From: an uncultured Gammaproteobacteria bacterium
GTDB taxonomy: Bacteria; Pseudomonadota; Gammaproteobacteria; Arenicellales; JAANXG01
Direction: 5' to 3'
Assembly (NCBI GenBank): GCA_947259395.1
Contig: CAMYMN010000002.1
Coordinates: forward strand, 102,439-166,438
DNA: 64,000 nt
Shown here: piece by piece, positions 43,722 to 51,955 of the stretch
Numbering within the stretch: the stretch's first letter is position 1
Layout: the number at the start of each line of letters is the position of its first letter
Notes under the pieces: generated by a model
The model's database searches: none
What the model was told of the DNA's origin: nothing
What the model saw: the letters and a program-made list of their open reading frames with translations, nothing else
Translations under genes and position numbers: made by a program

Positions 43722-45551
43722 ATGTGTGGAATAGTCGGAGCGGTGGCAGATCGTGATGTGGTGCCGGTGTTACTCGAAGGATTGAAGCGGCTCGAATACC
43801 GTGGCTACGATTCCGCTGGGGTTGCGGTCATCGATGATAACGGACATCTCGCCAGAACCCGCAAGGTCGGCCGGGTCAAAGAGTTGGAACCCGCGTTGAT
43901 GCACGACCAGGTCACGGGCGTGACCGGTATTGCGCATACGCGTTGGGCGACCCACGGTGGCGTCACCGAGAGCAACGCTCATCCGCATGTCTGCCGGGGC
44001 ACGGTGGCCGTTGTGTGCAACGGCATTATTGAAAATCACGAGTCATTACGCCGGCAGCAACACGAGGACGGCTTTGAGTTCACCTCGGATACCGACACCG
44101 AGGTGATCGTCCATCAGATCTACAGCCACCTCGACGAGGGGAAAGATCTATTAGCGGCAGTACAGGCCGCCATCGCACAGCTCGAGGGGGCGTACAGCTT
44201 GGGCGTCATCAGCACGCGCGAACCGGGACGCCTATTAGCGGCGCGCAATGGTCCGCCGTTACTGATCGGTATCCGCGACGGAGAATCATTTATTGCTTCT
44301 GACATGGCCGCCCTGCTGTCGGAGACTCAAGACTACATGGTGCTCGAAGACGGGGACGTTGCAGATATTTCTCGCGCCGGAGTAAAGATCTATGACCGCA
44401 GTGGTAAGCGTACAGAACGTGGCGTGAAAAAGTCCACGTTGACCGCCGATGCGGTCAACTTAGGTCAATACCGGCACTTCATGCTCAAAGAGATCTTTGA
44501 ACAACCCAGCGCGGTCGCCGACACGTTGGAGGGCCGTATCTCCGGTGAACGATTATTAGATGCGTCCTTCGGACATCGAGCGACCGGTATATTGGACGCA
44601 ACCGATGCGGTGCAAATCGTTGCCTGTGGCACCAGTTATCATGCTGCGTTGGTCGCTAAGTATTGGCTGGCATGGCAAGGGGTTGCGTGTGATGCCGAGA
44701 TCGCGAGCGAGTTTCGTTACCGTCCCCAAGTCGTGCGCCGCAACACACTGTTCGTCACCATTTCCCAATCCGGAGAAACCGCGGACACCTTGGCGGCTTT
44801 GGAGTACGCGCGGAACAGTGGCTATCAACACACACTCACGATTTGTAATGTGCCGGAGAGTTCTTTGGTGCGTGCATCGGATATCGCGCTGATGACCCAT
44901 GCCGGGCCTGAGATCGGTGTTGCATCCACCAAGGCGTTCACAGCCCAACTAACAGCATTGCTGCTGTTAACGATCGCGTTGGCTCGTCGCCACGGCCTGG
45001 GGGCCAAGGATGAAGCACGGCTGATTAGCGAGTTGCGCACTTTACCTGCAAAGATCGACCAGGCCCTTGGGCTCGATGAACAAATCCGCGGCATTGCCGA
45101 GCAGTTTTCCGACAAACAAAACGTGCTGTTTTTGGGCCGCGGCGCCCATTATCCGGTGGCCCTGGAAGGCGCCTTGAAGCTCAAAGAAATCTCTTACATT
45201 CACGCCGAGGGGTATGCCGCCGGTGAACTCAAGCATGGCCCCTTGGCCCTGGTCGACGGTAACATGCCGGTGGTGGCGGTGGCGCCAAACAACCAGCTGC
45301 TGGAGAAGCTGAAGTCGAACATCCAAGAGGTGCGCGCCCGCGGCGGGCAACTATTTGTGTTTGCCGACCCCCAGTCCGGAATTATCAGCGATGAAGACAG
45401 CCACGTTTTTGACGTCGCCCCGGTGGATGACTGTATTTCGCCGATTATCTACACCATTCCGCTGCAACTGCTCGCCTATCATGTCGCCGTCATCAAGGGA
45501 ACCGATGTCGACAAACCGCGGAATCTGGCCAAATCAGTGACTGTTGAGTAG
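43722..45551 (+). CDS. glmS: glutamine-fructose-6-phosphate aminotransferase (isomerizing)
   Basis: GlmS makes glucosamine 6-phosphate from fructose 6-phosphate and glutamine. The 609-residue protein starts MCGIVGAVADRDV with the nucleophile Cys2 of the glutaminase domain, then has two SIS sugar-isomerase domains (SQSGETADTLAAL) and ends DVDKPRNLAKSVTVE. A GGGGGG run precedes the ATG. No glmS ribozyme-like leader is seen in the short glmU-glmS gap. Confidence 0.98.
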   Translation: MCGIVGAVADRDVVPVLLEGLKRLEYRGYDSAGVAVIDDNGHLARTRKVGRVKELEPALMHDQVTGVTGIAHTRWATHGGVTESNAHPHVCRGTVAVVCNGIIENHESLRRQQHEDGFEFTSDTDTEVIVHQIYSHLDEGKDLLAAVQAAIAQLEGAYSLGVISTREPGRLLAARNGPPLLIGIRDGESFIASDMAALLSETQDYMVLEDGDVADISRAGVKIYDRSGKRTERGVKKSTLTADAVNLGQYRHFMLKEIFEQPSAVADTLEGRISGERLLDASFGHRATGILDATDAVQIVACGTSYHAALVAKYWLAWQGVACDAEIASEFRYRPQVVRRNTLFVTISQSGETADTLAALEYARNSGYQHTLTICNVPESSLVRASDIALMTHAGPEIGVASTKAFTAQLTALLLLTIALARRHGLGAKDEARLISELRTLPAKIDQALGLDEQIRGIAEQFSDKQNVLFLGRGAHYPVALEGALKLKEISYIHAEGYAAGELKHGPLALVDGNMPVVAVAPNNQLLEKLKSNIQEVRARGGQLFVFADPQSGIISDEDSHVFDVAPVDDCISPIIYTIPLQLLAYHVAVIKGTDVDKPRNLAKSVTVE

Positions 45552-45613
45552 CTATATCGTGTCACCATACGACAACGGTCAACCGTAATATTGCGCACAC
45601 ATTGCTGGTAGCC

Positions 45614-47770
45614 ATGGATGTCTCCCATATCTTCGAACAGTTAAATGAGGCACAGCGTGAAGCGGTATCGTCCCTACCGGGGCCATTGCTGATATTGGCA
45701 GGTGCCGGTAGCGGTAAAACCCGCGTACTGACCTATCGCGTGGCATGGCTGGTTCAAGTCCATCAGGTATCGCCGTTGTCGGTGATGGCGGTAACCTTTA
45801 CCAACAAAGCCGCCCAAGAGATGCGTGGACGCATAGAGGAAATCCTCGGCTACCCGGTGGGCGGAATGTGGATGGGGACATTTCACGGCATAGCCCACAG
45901 ATTGTTGCGTGCTCACTGGCGAGAGGCCGGATTGCCCCAGGGATTTCAAATCCTAGACAGTGATGATCAGCTGAGGATGATCCGGCGCACGCTGAAACAG
46001 CTGGACTTGGACGAGGGATATTGGCCGCCAAAATCGGTACAGTGGTTCATCAACGGGCACAAAGAAGAAGGCCGCCGACGGCCACACATCCCGGAAACCC
46101 ACGATACACAACAGCGTCAACTGTTACAGATATACCAGACCTATGAAGAGTTGTGTCAACGCTTCGGGCTGGTTGATTTTGCGGAACTGTTGTTGCGCGC
46201 GTTCGAACTGTTGCAGAACAACGAATTGCTGCGCGCACGTTATCAACAACGTTTTCAGCATATACTCGTCGATGAGTTCCAGGATACAAATGCCATTCAG
46301 TACGAATGGTTGAAATTGTTGGCACAGCAACACCACAACATTTTCGTGGTTGGCGACGACGATCAGTCCATCTATGCCTGGCGGGGCGCGCGAATCGAAA
46401 ACATATTTCAGTTTGAAAAGGACTTTCCGGGCACCACGGTGTTACGTCTGGAACAGAACTACCGATCGACCAGCACGATCCTCACTGCTGCCAACGCGGT
46501 GATTGATCACAACAAAGGGCGCCTGGGCAAACGCCTGTGGACAGAAGGCGATGATGGTGATCTGGTACGGCTGTATGCGGCGTTCAACGAGGTCGACGAA
46601 GCACGGTTCGTGGTCGACCGGATTCAGTCCTGGGTAGAGACAGGTCAGCGCAGATCCGAGGCGGCAATCTTATATCGTTCCAATGCCCAGTCGCGGGTGT
46701 TCGAAGAAATATTGCTGGATGTTGGCATGCCGTACCGGGTCTACGGAGGATTGCGTTTTTTCGAGCGCGCGGAGATCAAAGACGCATTGGCGTATCTGCG
46801 ATTGGTGGCCAGCCGTCAGGACGATCCCTCTTTTGAACGTGTAGTCAATGTCCCGACCCGCGGTATCGGCAACAAGACCTTGGAGCAAGTGCGTGAATAT
46901 GCGCGTGTAAATCAAGTGGCGCTGTGGGATGCGGCGTTGGCCTTGATCCACAGCCACCAATTGGCGGCGCGCAGCGTTCAGGCATTGTCTCGTTTCATTG
47001 CACTGATCAACGACATCAACTCGCAGATCACCGGCCTACCGTTGATGGAGCAGACGGACATCATGCTGCAGCAAAGCGGGCTCATTGAACACTACCGTAA
47101 GGAAAAAGGGGAGAAGGCTGAGACCCGTGTCGAAAACCTGGAAGAACTTGTAAATGCAACGCGTAATTTTGAGCACGATCCGGAACATGACATGGACGCG
47201 CTGACGGCGTTTCTTACCCACGCAGCACTCGAGGCCGGTGATACCCAGGCCCAGGAATGGGAGGACTGTGTTCAACTCATGAGCCTGCACTCGGCGAAAG
47301 GCTTGGAATTTCCGTTTGTTTTCCTGACCGGCATGGAGGAGGGATTGTTCCCGCACCAGCGTTCGTTACAGGAACCGGGACGCCTGGAGGAAGAACGGCG
47401 CCTGTGTTACGTGGGCATGACCCGGGCAATGCGTCAACTGTACATCACCTATGCAGAGGTACGTCGGTTACACGGCCGCGAGGCGTATACCAACCCATCC
47501 CGCTTCCTCGGGGAGATCCCACGCGAATTGATAGAAGAGGTACGCGGCGGTTTTACCATGCGGCCGTCCCTCAAAGTGGCGGTGCACTCGACTGACGATG
47601 ACACCGAAAACGGCATGCGGCTCGGAGACCGCGTCCGCCATCAGAAATTTGGCGACGGTGTGGTATTGAGTATCGAAGGCCGGGGGCAGTACACCCGTGT
47701 GCAAGTGAATTTCGAGGCCGTCGGAAGCAAATGGTTGGTATTGGCCTACGCCAATCTCCAGTTGTTGTGA
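45614..47770 (+). CDS. uvrD: DNA helicase II UvrD
   Basis: UvrD is an SF1A 3'-5' helicase acting in nucleotide excision and mismatch repair and in RecA filament removal. The ATG at 45614 (MDVSHIFEQLNEAQREAV) matches the family start, so the ORF-track TTG at 45602 is not needed. Motifs include Walker A AGAGSGKTR, VDEFQDTN, DDDQSIYAWRGA, LEQNYRST and GLEFPFVFLTGMEEGLFP. The C-terminal Tudor-like domain (VRHQKFGDGVV) is intact; length is 718. Confidence 0.96.
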   Translation: MDVSHIFEQLNEAQREAVSSLPGPLLILAGAGSGKTRVLTYRVAWLVQVHQVSPLSVMAVTFTNKAAQEMRGRIEEILGYPVGGMWMGTFHGIAHRLLRAHWREAGLPQGFQILDSDDQLRMIRRTLKQLDLDEGYWPPKSVQWFINGHKEEGRRRPHIPETHDTQQRQLLQIYQTYEELCQRFGLVDFAELLLRAFELLQNNELLRARYQQRFQHILVDEFQDTNAIQYEWLKLLAQQHHNIFVVGDDDQSIYAWRGARIENIFQFEKDFPGTTVLRLEQNYRSTSTILTAANAVIDHNKGRLGKRLWTEGDDGDLVRLYAAFNEVDEARFVVDRIQSWVETGQRRSEAAILYRSNAQSRVFEEILLDVGMPYRVYGGLRFFERAEIKDALAYLRLVASRQDDPSFERVVNVPTRGIGNKTLEQVREYARVNQVALWDAALALIHSHQLAARSVQALSRFIALINDINSQITGLPLMEQTDIMLQQSGLIEHYRKEKGEKAETRVENLEELVNATRNFEHDPEHDMDALTAFLTHAALEAGDTQAQEWEDCVQLMSLHSAKGLEFPFVFLTGMEEGLFPHQRSLQEPGRLEEERRLCYVGMTRAMRQLYITYAEVRRLHGREAYTNPSRFLGEIPRELIEEVRGGFTMRPSLKVAVHSTDDDTENGMRLGDRVRHQKFGDGVVLSIEGRGQYTRVQVNFEAVGSKWLVLAYANLQLL

Positions 47771-47855
47771 CCGCCAGAATTGCACGGCATAGTGCGGTTT
47801 GGTGTAATTTGTTAAAGTAAGTTCTTCACATTCGACCAGGTGGGTTCGAGCAAAG

Positions 47856-48581
47856 ATGTCCAAATTCTCGTTCCGTAATCGAGTTACAGTGTTGACGCGG
47901 TTGGTGGTGGCGAGCTTCGCGGGGTTATTTGCCGCTTTCGGCATCGGGATCTGGGGGGCAGATGTGCCTTCATGGTGGGTGCCGGTAGCCGGTACCGCTT
48001 TGGTTGCCGTGGGCCTCTCAGCACTGATTTATGCCTGGGTGGTGACGCCGCTAAGCAGACACACCGTCGAAGCCAGCCGTGTTGACGAACTGGACGAGCT
48101 TACTCAGACCCTGAGCCGTCACGGCATCACCGTCAAGCTTTTTGAGTTCATGGCGTTGGCCGATCGCTATGGCAACCGGCTCTCCTTAGCTATAGTCGGC
48201 ATCGACCACCTGCGAGATCTTGTGAGCGAGTACGGTGACCAGGCGCGCGACTCCGCCCTGCAGACCATCACCGAGGTATTGACCGAAACGATTAGAATGC
48301 CCGATCGTATCGGGCGCTATGATGAAGACAAGTTTTTGGCAATCTTGCCGGAGACAAATATGAGCGGCGCTTGTCAAATCGCTGAACGCATACGATCTGA
48401 AGTCTACAAGACCGACATTGGGATCACCACCCGCCGCAAGGTCAGGCTCACCGTGAGTATTGGCGTTACGGTCTTCCGGCGTGGCGAAGATCTAAATCAG
48501 TTGTTGTCGCGTGCAACCCGCATCCTGGCGCGAGCCAAGACTCAAGGGCGCAATCGGGTGCTGACTGATCTTGCCGCTTGA
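47856..48581 (+). CDS. membrane protein with degenerate GGDEF domain
   Basis: The 241-residue protein has two N-terminal membrane helices (residues about 15-35 and 40-65), a short linker, and a GGDEF-like domain. Fold markers are LAIVGIDHLRDLVSEYGDQARDSAL, LTVSIGVTVFR and an RATRILARAKTQGRNRV ending. The active-site GGDEF is replaced by DEDKF within GRYDEDKFLAILPE. Without the Gly-Gly pair it is unlikely to make c-di-GMP by the usual mechanism; it could bind nucleotide or be structural. It lies 85 bases after uvrD. Confidence 0.82.
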   Translation: MSKFSFRNRVTVLTRLVVASFAGLFAAFGIGIWGADVPSWWVPVAGTALVAVGLSALIYAWVVTPLSRHTVEASRVDELDELTQTLSRHGITVKLFEFMALADRYGNRLSLAIVGIDHLRDLVSEYGDQARDSALQTITEVLTETIRMPDRIGRYDEDKFLAILPETNMSGACQIAERIRSEVYKTDIGITTRRKVRLTVSIGVTVFRRGEDLNQLLSRATRILARAKTQGRNRVLTDLAA

Positions 48582-48638
48582 TCGGCGTGCCGAAAAAACA
48601 CTTGCCACGCGCACCCGTCGGGGAGATAAAATTCTGTA

Positions 48639-49157
48639 ATGCGCTATTTTGCCTTTGGCTCTAACATGTTGAGTGCGAGATTGCGAGCCCGTGTAGGGGA
48701 GTTCCCCGCTGGCGTTTCGGGCGAAGTAACGGGTCATCAGCTGCGGTTCCATAAGCGCAGTGGTGACGGCTCGGCAAAATGTGACGCGTATCAAACAGAG
48801 AATTCCGACGATGTATTACATGGTGTGGTCTATCACATTTCTGCGGCACAGCAAGTCTTACTCGATAGCTTCGAAGGCCACGGTTACTCGAAGCTCGAGA
48901 TTCCAGTAAACGTCAATCGCGACTGCGTTACGGCGTCTATGTATGTCGCAGACCCCGATTACGTTGATCCTGATCTCGCCCCCTATCACTGGTACAAACT
49001 GTTAGTCATCGCCGGTGCCAAGGAGTTCGCGTTACCCGCGCACTACGTGCGCACCATATTAAAGGTGCCGGCAGTAACGGATCCAGACAGTGATCGGCAT
49101 CTTCGCAACATGGCGGTGCTCAGCAGCTTAGCGACTGCTAAGCAATCATCGCCTTGA
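48639..49157 (+). CDS. gamma-glutamylcyclotransferase-like (AIG2/GGCT fold) protein
   Basis: The 172-residue protein begins MRYFAFGSNMLSARLRAR, the YGSN-type substrate loop of the GGCT fold, and continues with HGVVYHISAAQQVLLDSFEGHGY, where the Glu is the predicted general acid/base. Such enzymes cyclise gamma-glutamyl amines or peptides to 5-oxoproline. The substrate here is unknown. Its 3' end overlaps the convergent deacetylase gene by 20 bases. Confidence 0.88.
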   Translation: MRYFAFGSNMLSARLRARVGEFPAGVSGEVTGHQLRFHKRSGDGSAKCDAYQTENSDDVLHGVVYHISAAQQVLLDSFEGHGYSKLEIPVNVNRDCVTASMYVADPDYVDPDLAPYHWYKLLVIAGAKEFALPAHYVRTILKVPAVTDPDSDRHLRNMAVLSSLATAKQSSP

Positions 49158-50082
49158 GCACCTCGTTCCACGCCAAGGCGAGGTTGGTTCGGTTATATCC
49201 GCCGCCTCCCATGGCAAGGATTCGGCCCTGGCAAAATTCATCTGCGAGAGTGCAAAGGCGGGTCGCGGTATGACCGTGGGCCTGAGGAGAAAACGCCATG
49301 TCTGTAATCGGGTCGCCTTTGATGCTGTCGGCGCCGGCTTGTAACAGGATGAACTCCGGGGTGCCCTGACGCAGGAATTCCTCCGCTTCCGGCCATACTT
49401 TGGAGAACGCCGTATCGTCGGCCCCGGGCGGTAATGGAATGTTCAGTTTCGTGCCCTGCGCCGCGCCCGTGCCGGTTTCGTTCGCGAACCCGGTGCCGGG
49501 ATATAGAAAACGGCCATCTTCGTGAATGTCGACGATTATCACGTCGGGGTCGGACTCAAAGGCATAAAATACGCCGTCGCCGTGATGGGCATCAATGTCT
49601 ACATAGGCCACTTTTTTGACGGCGAAGACTTGTTTCAGTGTCTCGATCAAAATACCGGCGTCGTTGAAAACACAAAAACCCGCGGCGTTATCGCGGCGCG
49701 CGTGATGCAGTCCGGCGATGGGTACGAAGATCCGTGGATGACTTCCCTCCATGGCACGGGTCAACCCCTCGAGGTCGCTACCGACAACGTAGCAGATGGC
49801 TTCGAATATGCCCGGGAATGCCGGGGTATCACCATAATCGAGATATCCTTGACCGGAGACCGATTGCGCCTTGACCCGCGCTACGTAGTCTGGGTGGTGA
49901 AAACGGGTTAATGCCTGCTCGTCGCAGAGTACCGGCGCGGCGACGTCGACATGTTTATCGAGGCCCTGTTTAACAGTCTCCTTCCAAAAGGCCTGAATTC
50001 GGTCAGGGCCGAACGGATGTCCGTCACCAAAAGCGTAGCGCCCGAGATCGTCGCCGTAATAGACCCGTACCGGCACGGTCAT
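49138..50082 (-). CDS. histone deacetylase / AcuC / AphA-family protein
   Basis: This is a zinc-dependent arginase-fold deacetylase; bacterial relatives act on acetyl-lysine (AcuC), acetylpolyamines or other amides. I start at the ATG at 50082 (MTVPVRVYYGDD), which overlaps the upstream stop by 4 bases; the track start at 50190 lies in that gene. The 314-residue protein has GLHHARRDNAAGFCVFND with the catalytic His pair, VDIDAHHGDG with zinc ligands, and LLQAGADS with the third. The substrate is not evident. It is third in a tight leftward operon. Confidence 0.9.
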   Translation of the reverse strand: MTVPVRVYYGDDLGRYAFGDGHPFGPDRIQAFWKETVKQGLDKHVDVAAPVLCDEQALTRFHHPDYVARVKAQSVSGQGYLDYGDTPAFPGIFEAICYVVGSDLEGLTRAMEGSHPRIFVPIAGLHHARRDNAAGFCVFNDAGILIETLKQVFAVKKVAYVDIDAHHGDGVFYAFESDPDVIIVDIHEDGRFLYPGTGFANETGTGAAQGTKLNIPLPPGADDTAFSKVWPEAEEFLRQGTPEFILLQAGADSIKGDPITDMAFSPQAHGHTATRLCTLADEFCQGRILAMGGGGYNRTNLALAWNEVLKAMIA

Positions 50083-50444
50083 GGTTGTTCGAGACACTCC
50101 CAAGAGACAATCTTTGTGCCTCGCTCCCCCGCCAAGAACCAGCGTGCCCCCGGTTTCAACTTGTCGGTGGGCTGTTTTTTGTTCTTCCAACTAGCTGTTA
50201 CAACGGCTTCCGTCTTACAGTTTCTGTCGGCGAAAATCCGGCAATATTCAAATCCAACTTGTGAAATGCGGTAAACACGACGCTTGGTCAGAAAATTGTG
50301 GCACCCCGGCTTGTTGGTGCCGGTGATCAGCGAGATCAGGCTTTGTTGTTGCCTGCTATTGATTGTGTAAAAGCGAATTTCGGCGCCCCACGCGGCGTTG
50401 CTTAACAATAGGAAAACAAGGGCGGTGTAGTGGAGACGTTTCAT
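50079..50444 (-). CDS. small secreted protein of unknown function with four cysteines
   Basis: From the ATG at 50444 the 121-residue product has a signal peptide (MKRLHYTALVFLLLSNAAWG) cut before AEIRFYT. The mature part has four Cys (PGCHNF, FEYCRIF, DRNCKTE, SWECLEQP), compatible with two disulfides, and alternating hydrophobic strands. I do not recognise the family. It overlaps both neighbours by 4 bases, so it belongs to one transcript with the membrane protein upstream and the deacetylase downstream. Confidence 0.72.
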   Translation of the reverse strand: MKRLHYTALVFLLLSNAAWGAEIRFYTINSRQQQSLISLITGTNKPGCHNFLTKRRVYRISQVGFEYCRIFADRNCKTEAVVTASWKNKKQPTDKLKPGARWFLAGERGTKIVSWECLEQP

Positions 50445-51148
50445 GAGTGAAATATTTTTTTGTAACTGCAGTAGGCGGCACATAGCGTCACTGGTATTAG
50501 AACCAGGTAACCAAGAAACAACGGGATCGCCGCCAGGAAAGCAAGTATGAGGTAGATCACGCCAAAAAACAGAAACGGCACAATGTTGGTAAAGCAGGCA
50601 TTCAAACTCGACTTTACCGCTTCAAGCGGTGTCACGCCATCCAGCATGACGAGGGGAACGGCATAAACTATCACCACAATGATCAAGCCCTCCAACAGCA
50701 AAAGCACTGACATCCCGAGGATGCTGCCTATACCGGCGGAGATTCTCGCGGCGACATCGCTACCGCTGACATAACCGGTCATCAATGAACCACCAAGCAG
50801 ACTTGCCGCGATCAGGGTGAGCACGATGGTGGCGGCCAACATCATGGCACCCAATATGAGCAGTGACGAAGTCTTGGGTTTGTCGGCAAAGCCTTTGAAC
50901 AGCATCTTGATTTCGAGCGGTCGGTCTTCATCCACCGTCCTCGCGGCATGATAAAGGCCGCCCAAAAAAACGGGCGCCACCATAATCAGTGCTAATTGAC
51001 CCACCACCGGTACGAACACAACAATGAGGTTGATTAAGGCCAGGAGCAAACATATTACTACCCAGATGACTGGAGAGCGCCGGAACAGCTGCCAACCGCA
51101 GGTGTACCAGTGCAGGCCCTCGCCAAGCTCAACCTGGTGCGGTTGCAT
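50441..51148 (-). CDS. BPSS1780-like integral membrane protein
   Basis: The 235-residue protein has a short N-terminal cytoplasmic part with GLHWYTCGWQLFRRSPVIW and then about five or six hydrophobic helices (for example VVFVPVVGQLALIMVAPVFLGGLY). The layout fits the BPSS1780 family of uncharacterised membrane proteins. It is the first gene of the leftward operon with the secreted four-Cys protein and the deacetylase. Confidence 0.75.
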   Translation of the reverse strand: MQPHQVELGEGLHWYTCGWQLFRRSPVIWVVICLLLALINLIVVFVPVVGQLALIMVAPVFLGGLYHAARTVDEDRPLEIKMLFKGFADKPKTSSLLILGAMMLAATIVLTLIAASLLGGSLMTGYVSGSDVAARISAGIGSILGMSVLLLLEGLIIVVIVYAVPLVMLDGVTPLEAVKSSLNACFTNIVPFLFFGVIYLILAFLAAIPLFLGYLVLIPVTLCAAYCSYKKIFHS

Positions 51149-51285
51149 GCTGATTTTTCGTGGCTGTCGTCACAACAGGGATTCGATGGGCTTGGTTGCC
51201 TATCAATGAAAATTGGGTTCTTTCGAAAACACGCAAGGTGCGATGTCCCGTTAGCGCAGCGTCCCCGCGAGCGGAAACGTGGGCG

Positions 51286-51636
51286 TCAAAAACTGCCTAA
51301 ACGCCACTTCGGCAGATTGACGTCATCCTCGATAGAGTCCGCCGGCCGCCGGTTCAACTCGCCGTCGCCATATTGATCGATCATGTATAGCGGCGGTGCT
51401 GCGCCTTTGGGTTTTATCTTTAGCATGTACAACTGGCCGAATCGGCGGTACTCGGTAATCGCCTGGGTACCTTCCTCGTATTCGCGTATATCCAGGGTAC
51501 CAGCGTCGACCCCTGCGGCGCCTGGATCAGTGGTTGGCTGCTCGGCGGTTGCCTGATCACCGGTAGCTGTTTGCGCCTGGACAAATTGGCCGGCGGCGAC
51601 AAAAACGAGGGTAATGAGGCTGGCTAAATAGCGCAT
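51286..51636 (-). CDS. DUF2782 periplasmic protein
   Basis: The ATG at 51636 gives 116 residues with a signal peptide (MRYLASLITLVFVAAGQFVQA), a Thr/Ala/Gln-rich linker, and the DUF2782 core: IREYEEGTQAITEYRRFGQLYMLKIKPKGAAPPLYMID then WRLGSF. The track start at 51924 runs through a repeat and is rejected. I recall members of this family sitting beside polA in gammaproteobacteria, as here, where it is divergent from polA. Function is unknown. Confidence 0.85.
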   Translation of the reverse strand: MRYLASLITLVFVAAGQFVQAQTATGDQATAEQPTTDPGAAGVDAGTLDIREYEEGTQAITEYRRFGQLYMLKIKPKGAAPPLYMIDQYGDGELNRRPADSIEDDVNLPKWRLGSF

Positions 51637-51736
51637 GGATGAATGTCTCCCGGTGCTCACGCGTAGATTAACACCCAAATACCGCGATCTAAAGCTCCTG
51701 TACGTGTAATAGACCGGGAATGGATCAGAGAGTTCG

Positions 51737-51936
51737 CTGGTGGGAATATTGCACCACGGCGCCACGCCCCTGTTGTTCATCGCTCCAGGCGCGGCCTCCA
51801 GCCGCCCGATCCCGCCCCGGTTCCCAGAATGCAGCGGAGAAATCCGCAGTGTCTGCTCCATGAAATGGCGATGTTCGTTGTTCCTGTTTACTTGGTAACA
51901 ATGGGGGCGGGATCCTTGGTGCAATCCGCGGGCTAG
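51737..51936. repeat. degenerate 200-bp copy of the CTAG-type element upstream of polA
   Basis: The left end CTGGTGGGAATATTGCACCA and the right end TTGGTGCAATCCGCGGGCTAG are imperfect inverted repeats related to those at 26259 and 57688. The segment 51858-51915 (CCATGAAATGGCGATGTTCG through CTTGGTAACAATGGGGGCGGG) is shared with 63737-63795. The right end stops 20 bases before the polA ATG, so the element occupies most of the DUF2782-polA divergent promoter region. Confidence 0.65.
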
Positions 51937-51955
51937 TGGTTACAATTAGCGCCGC

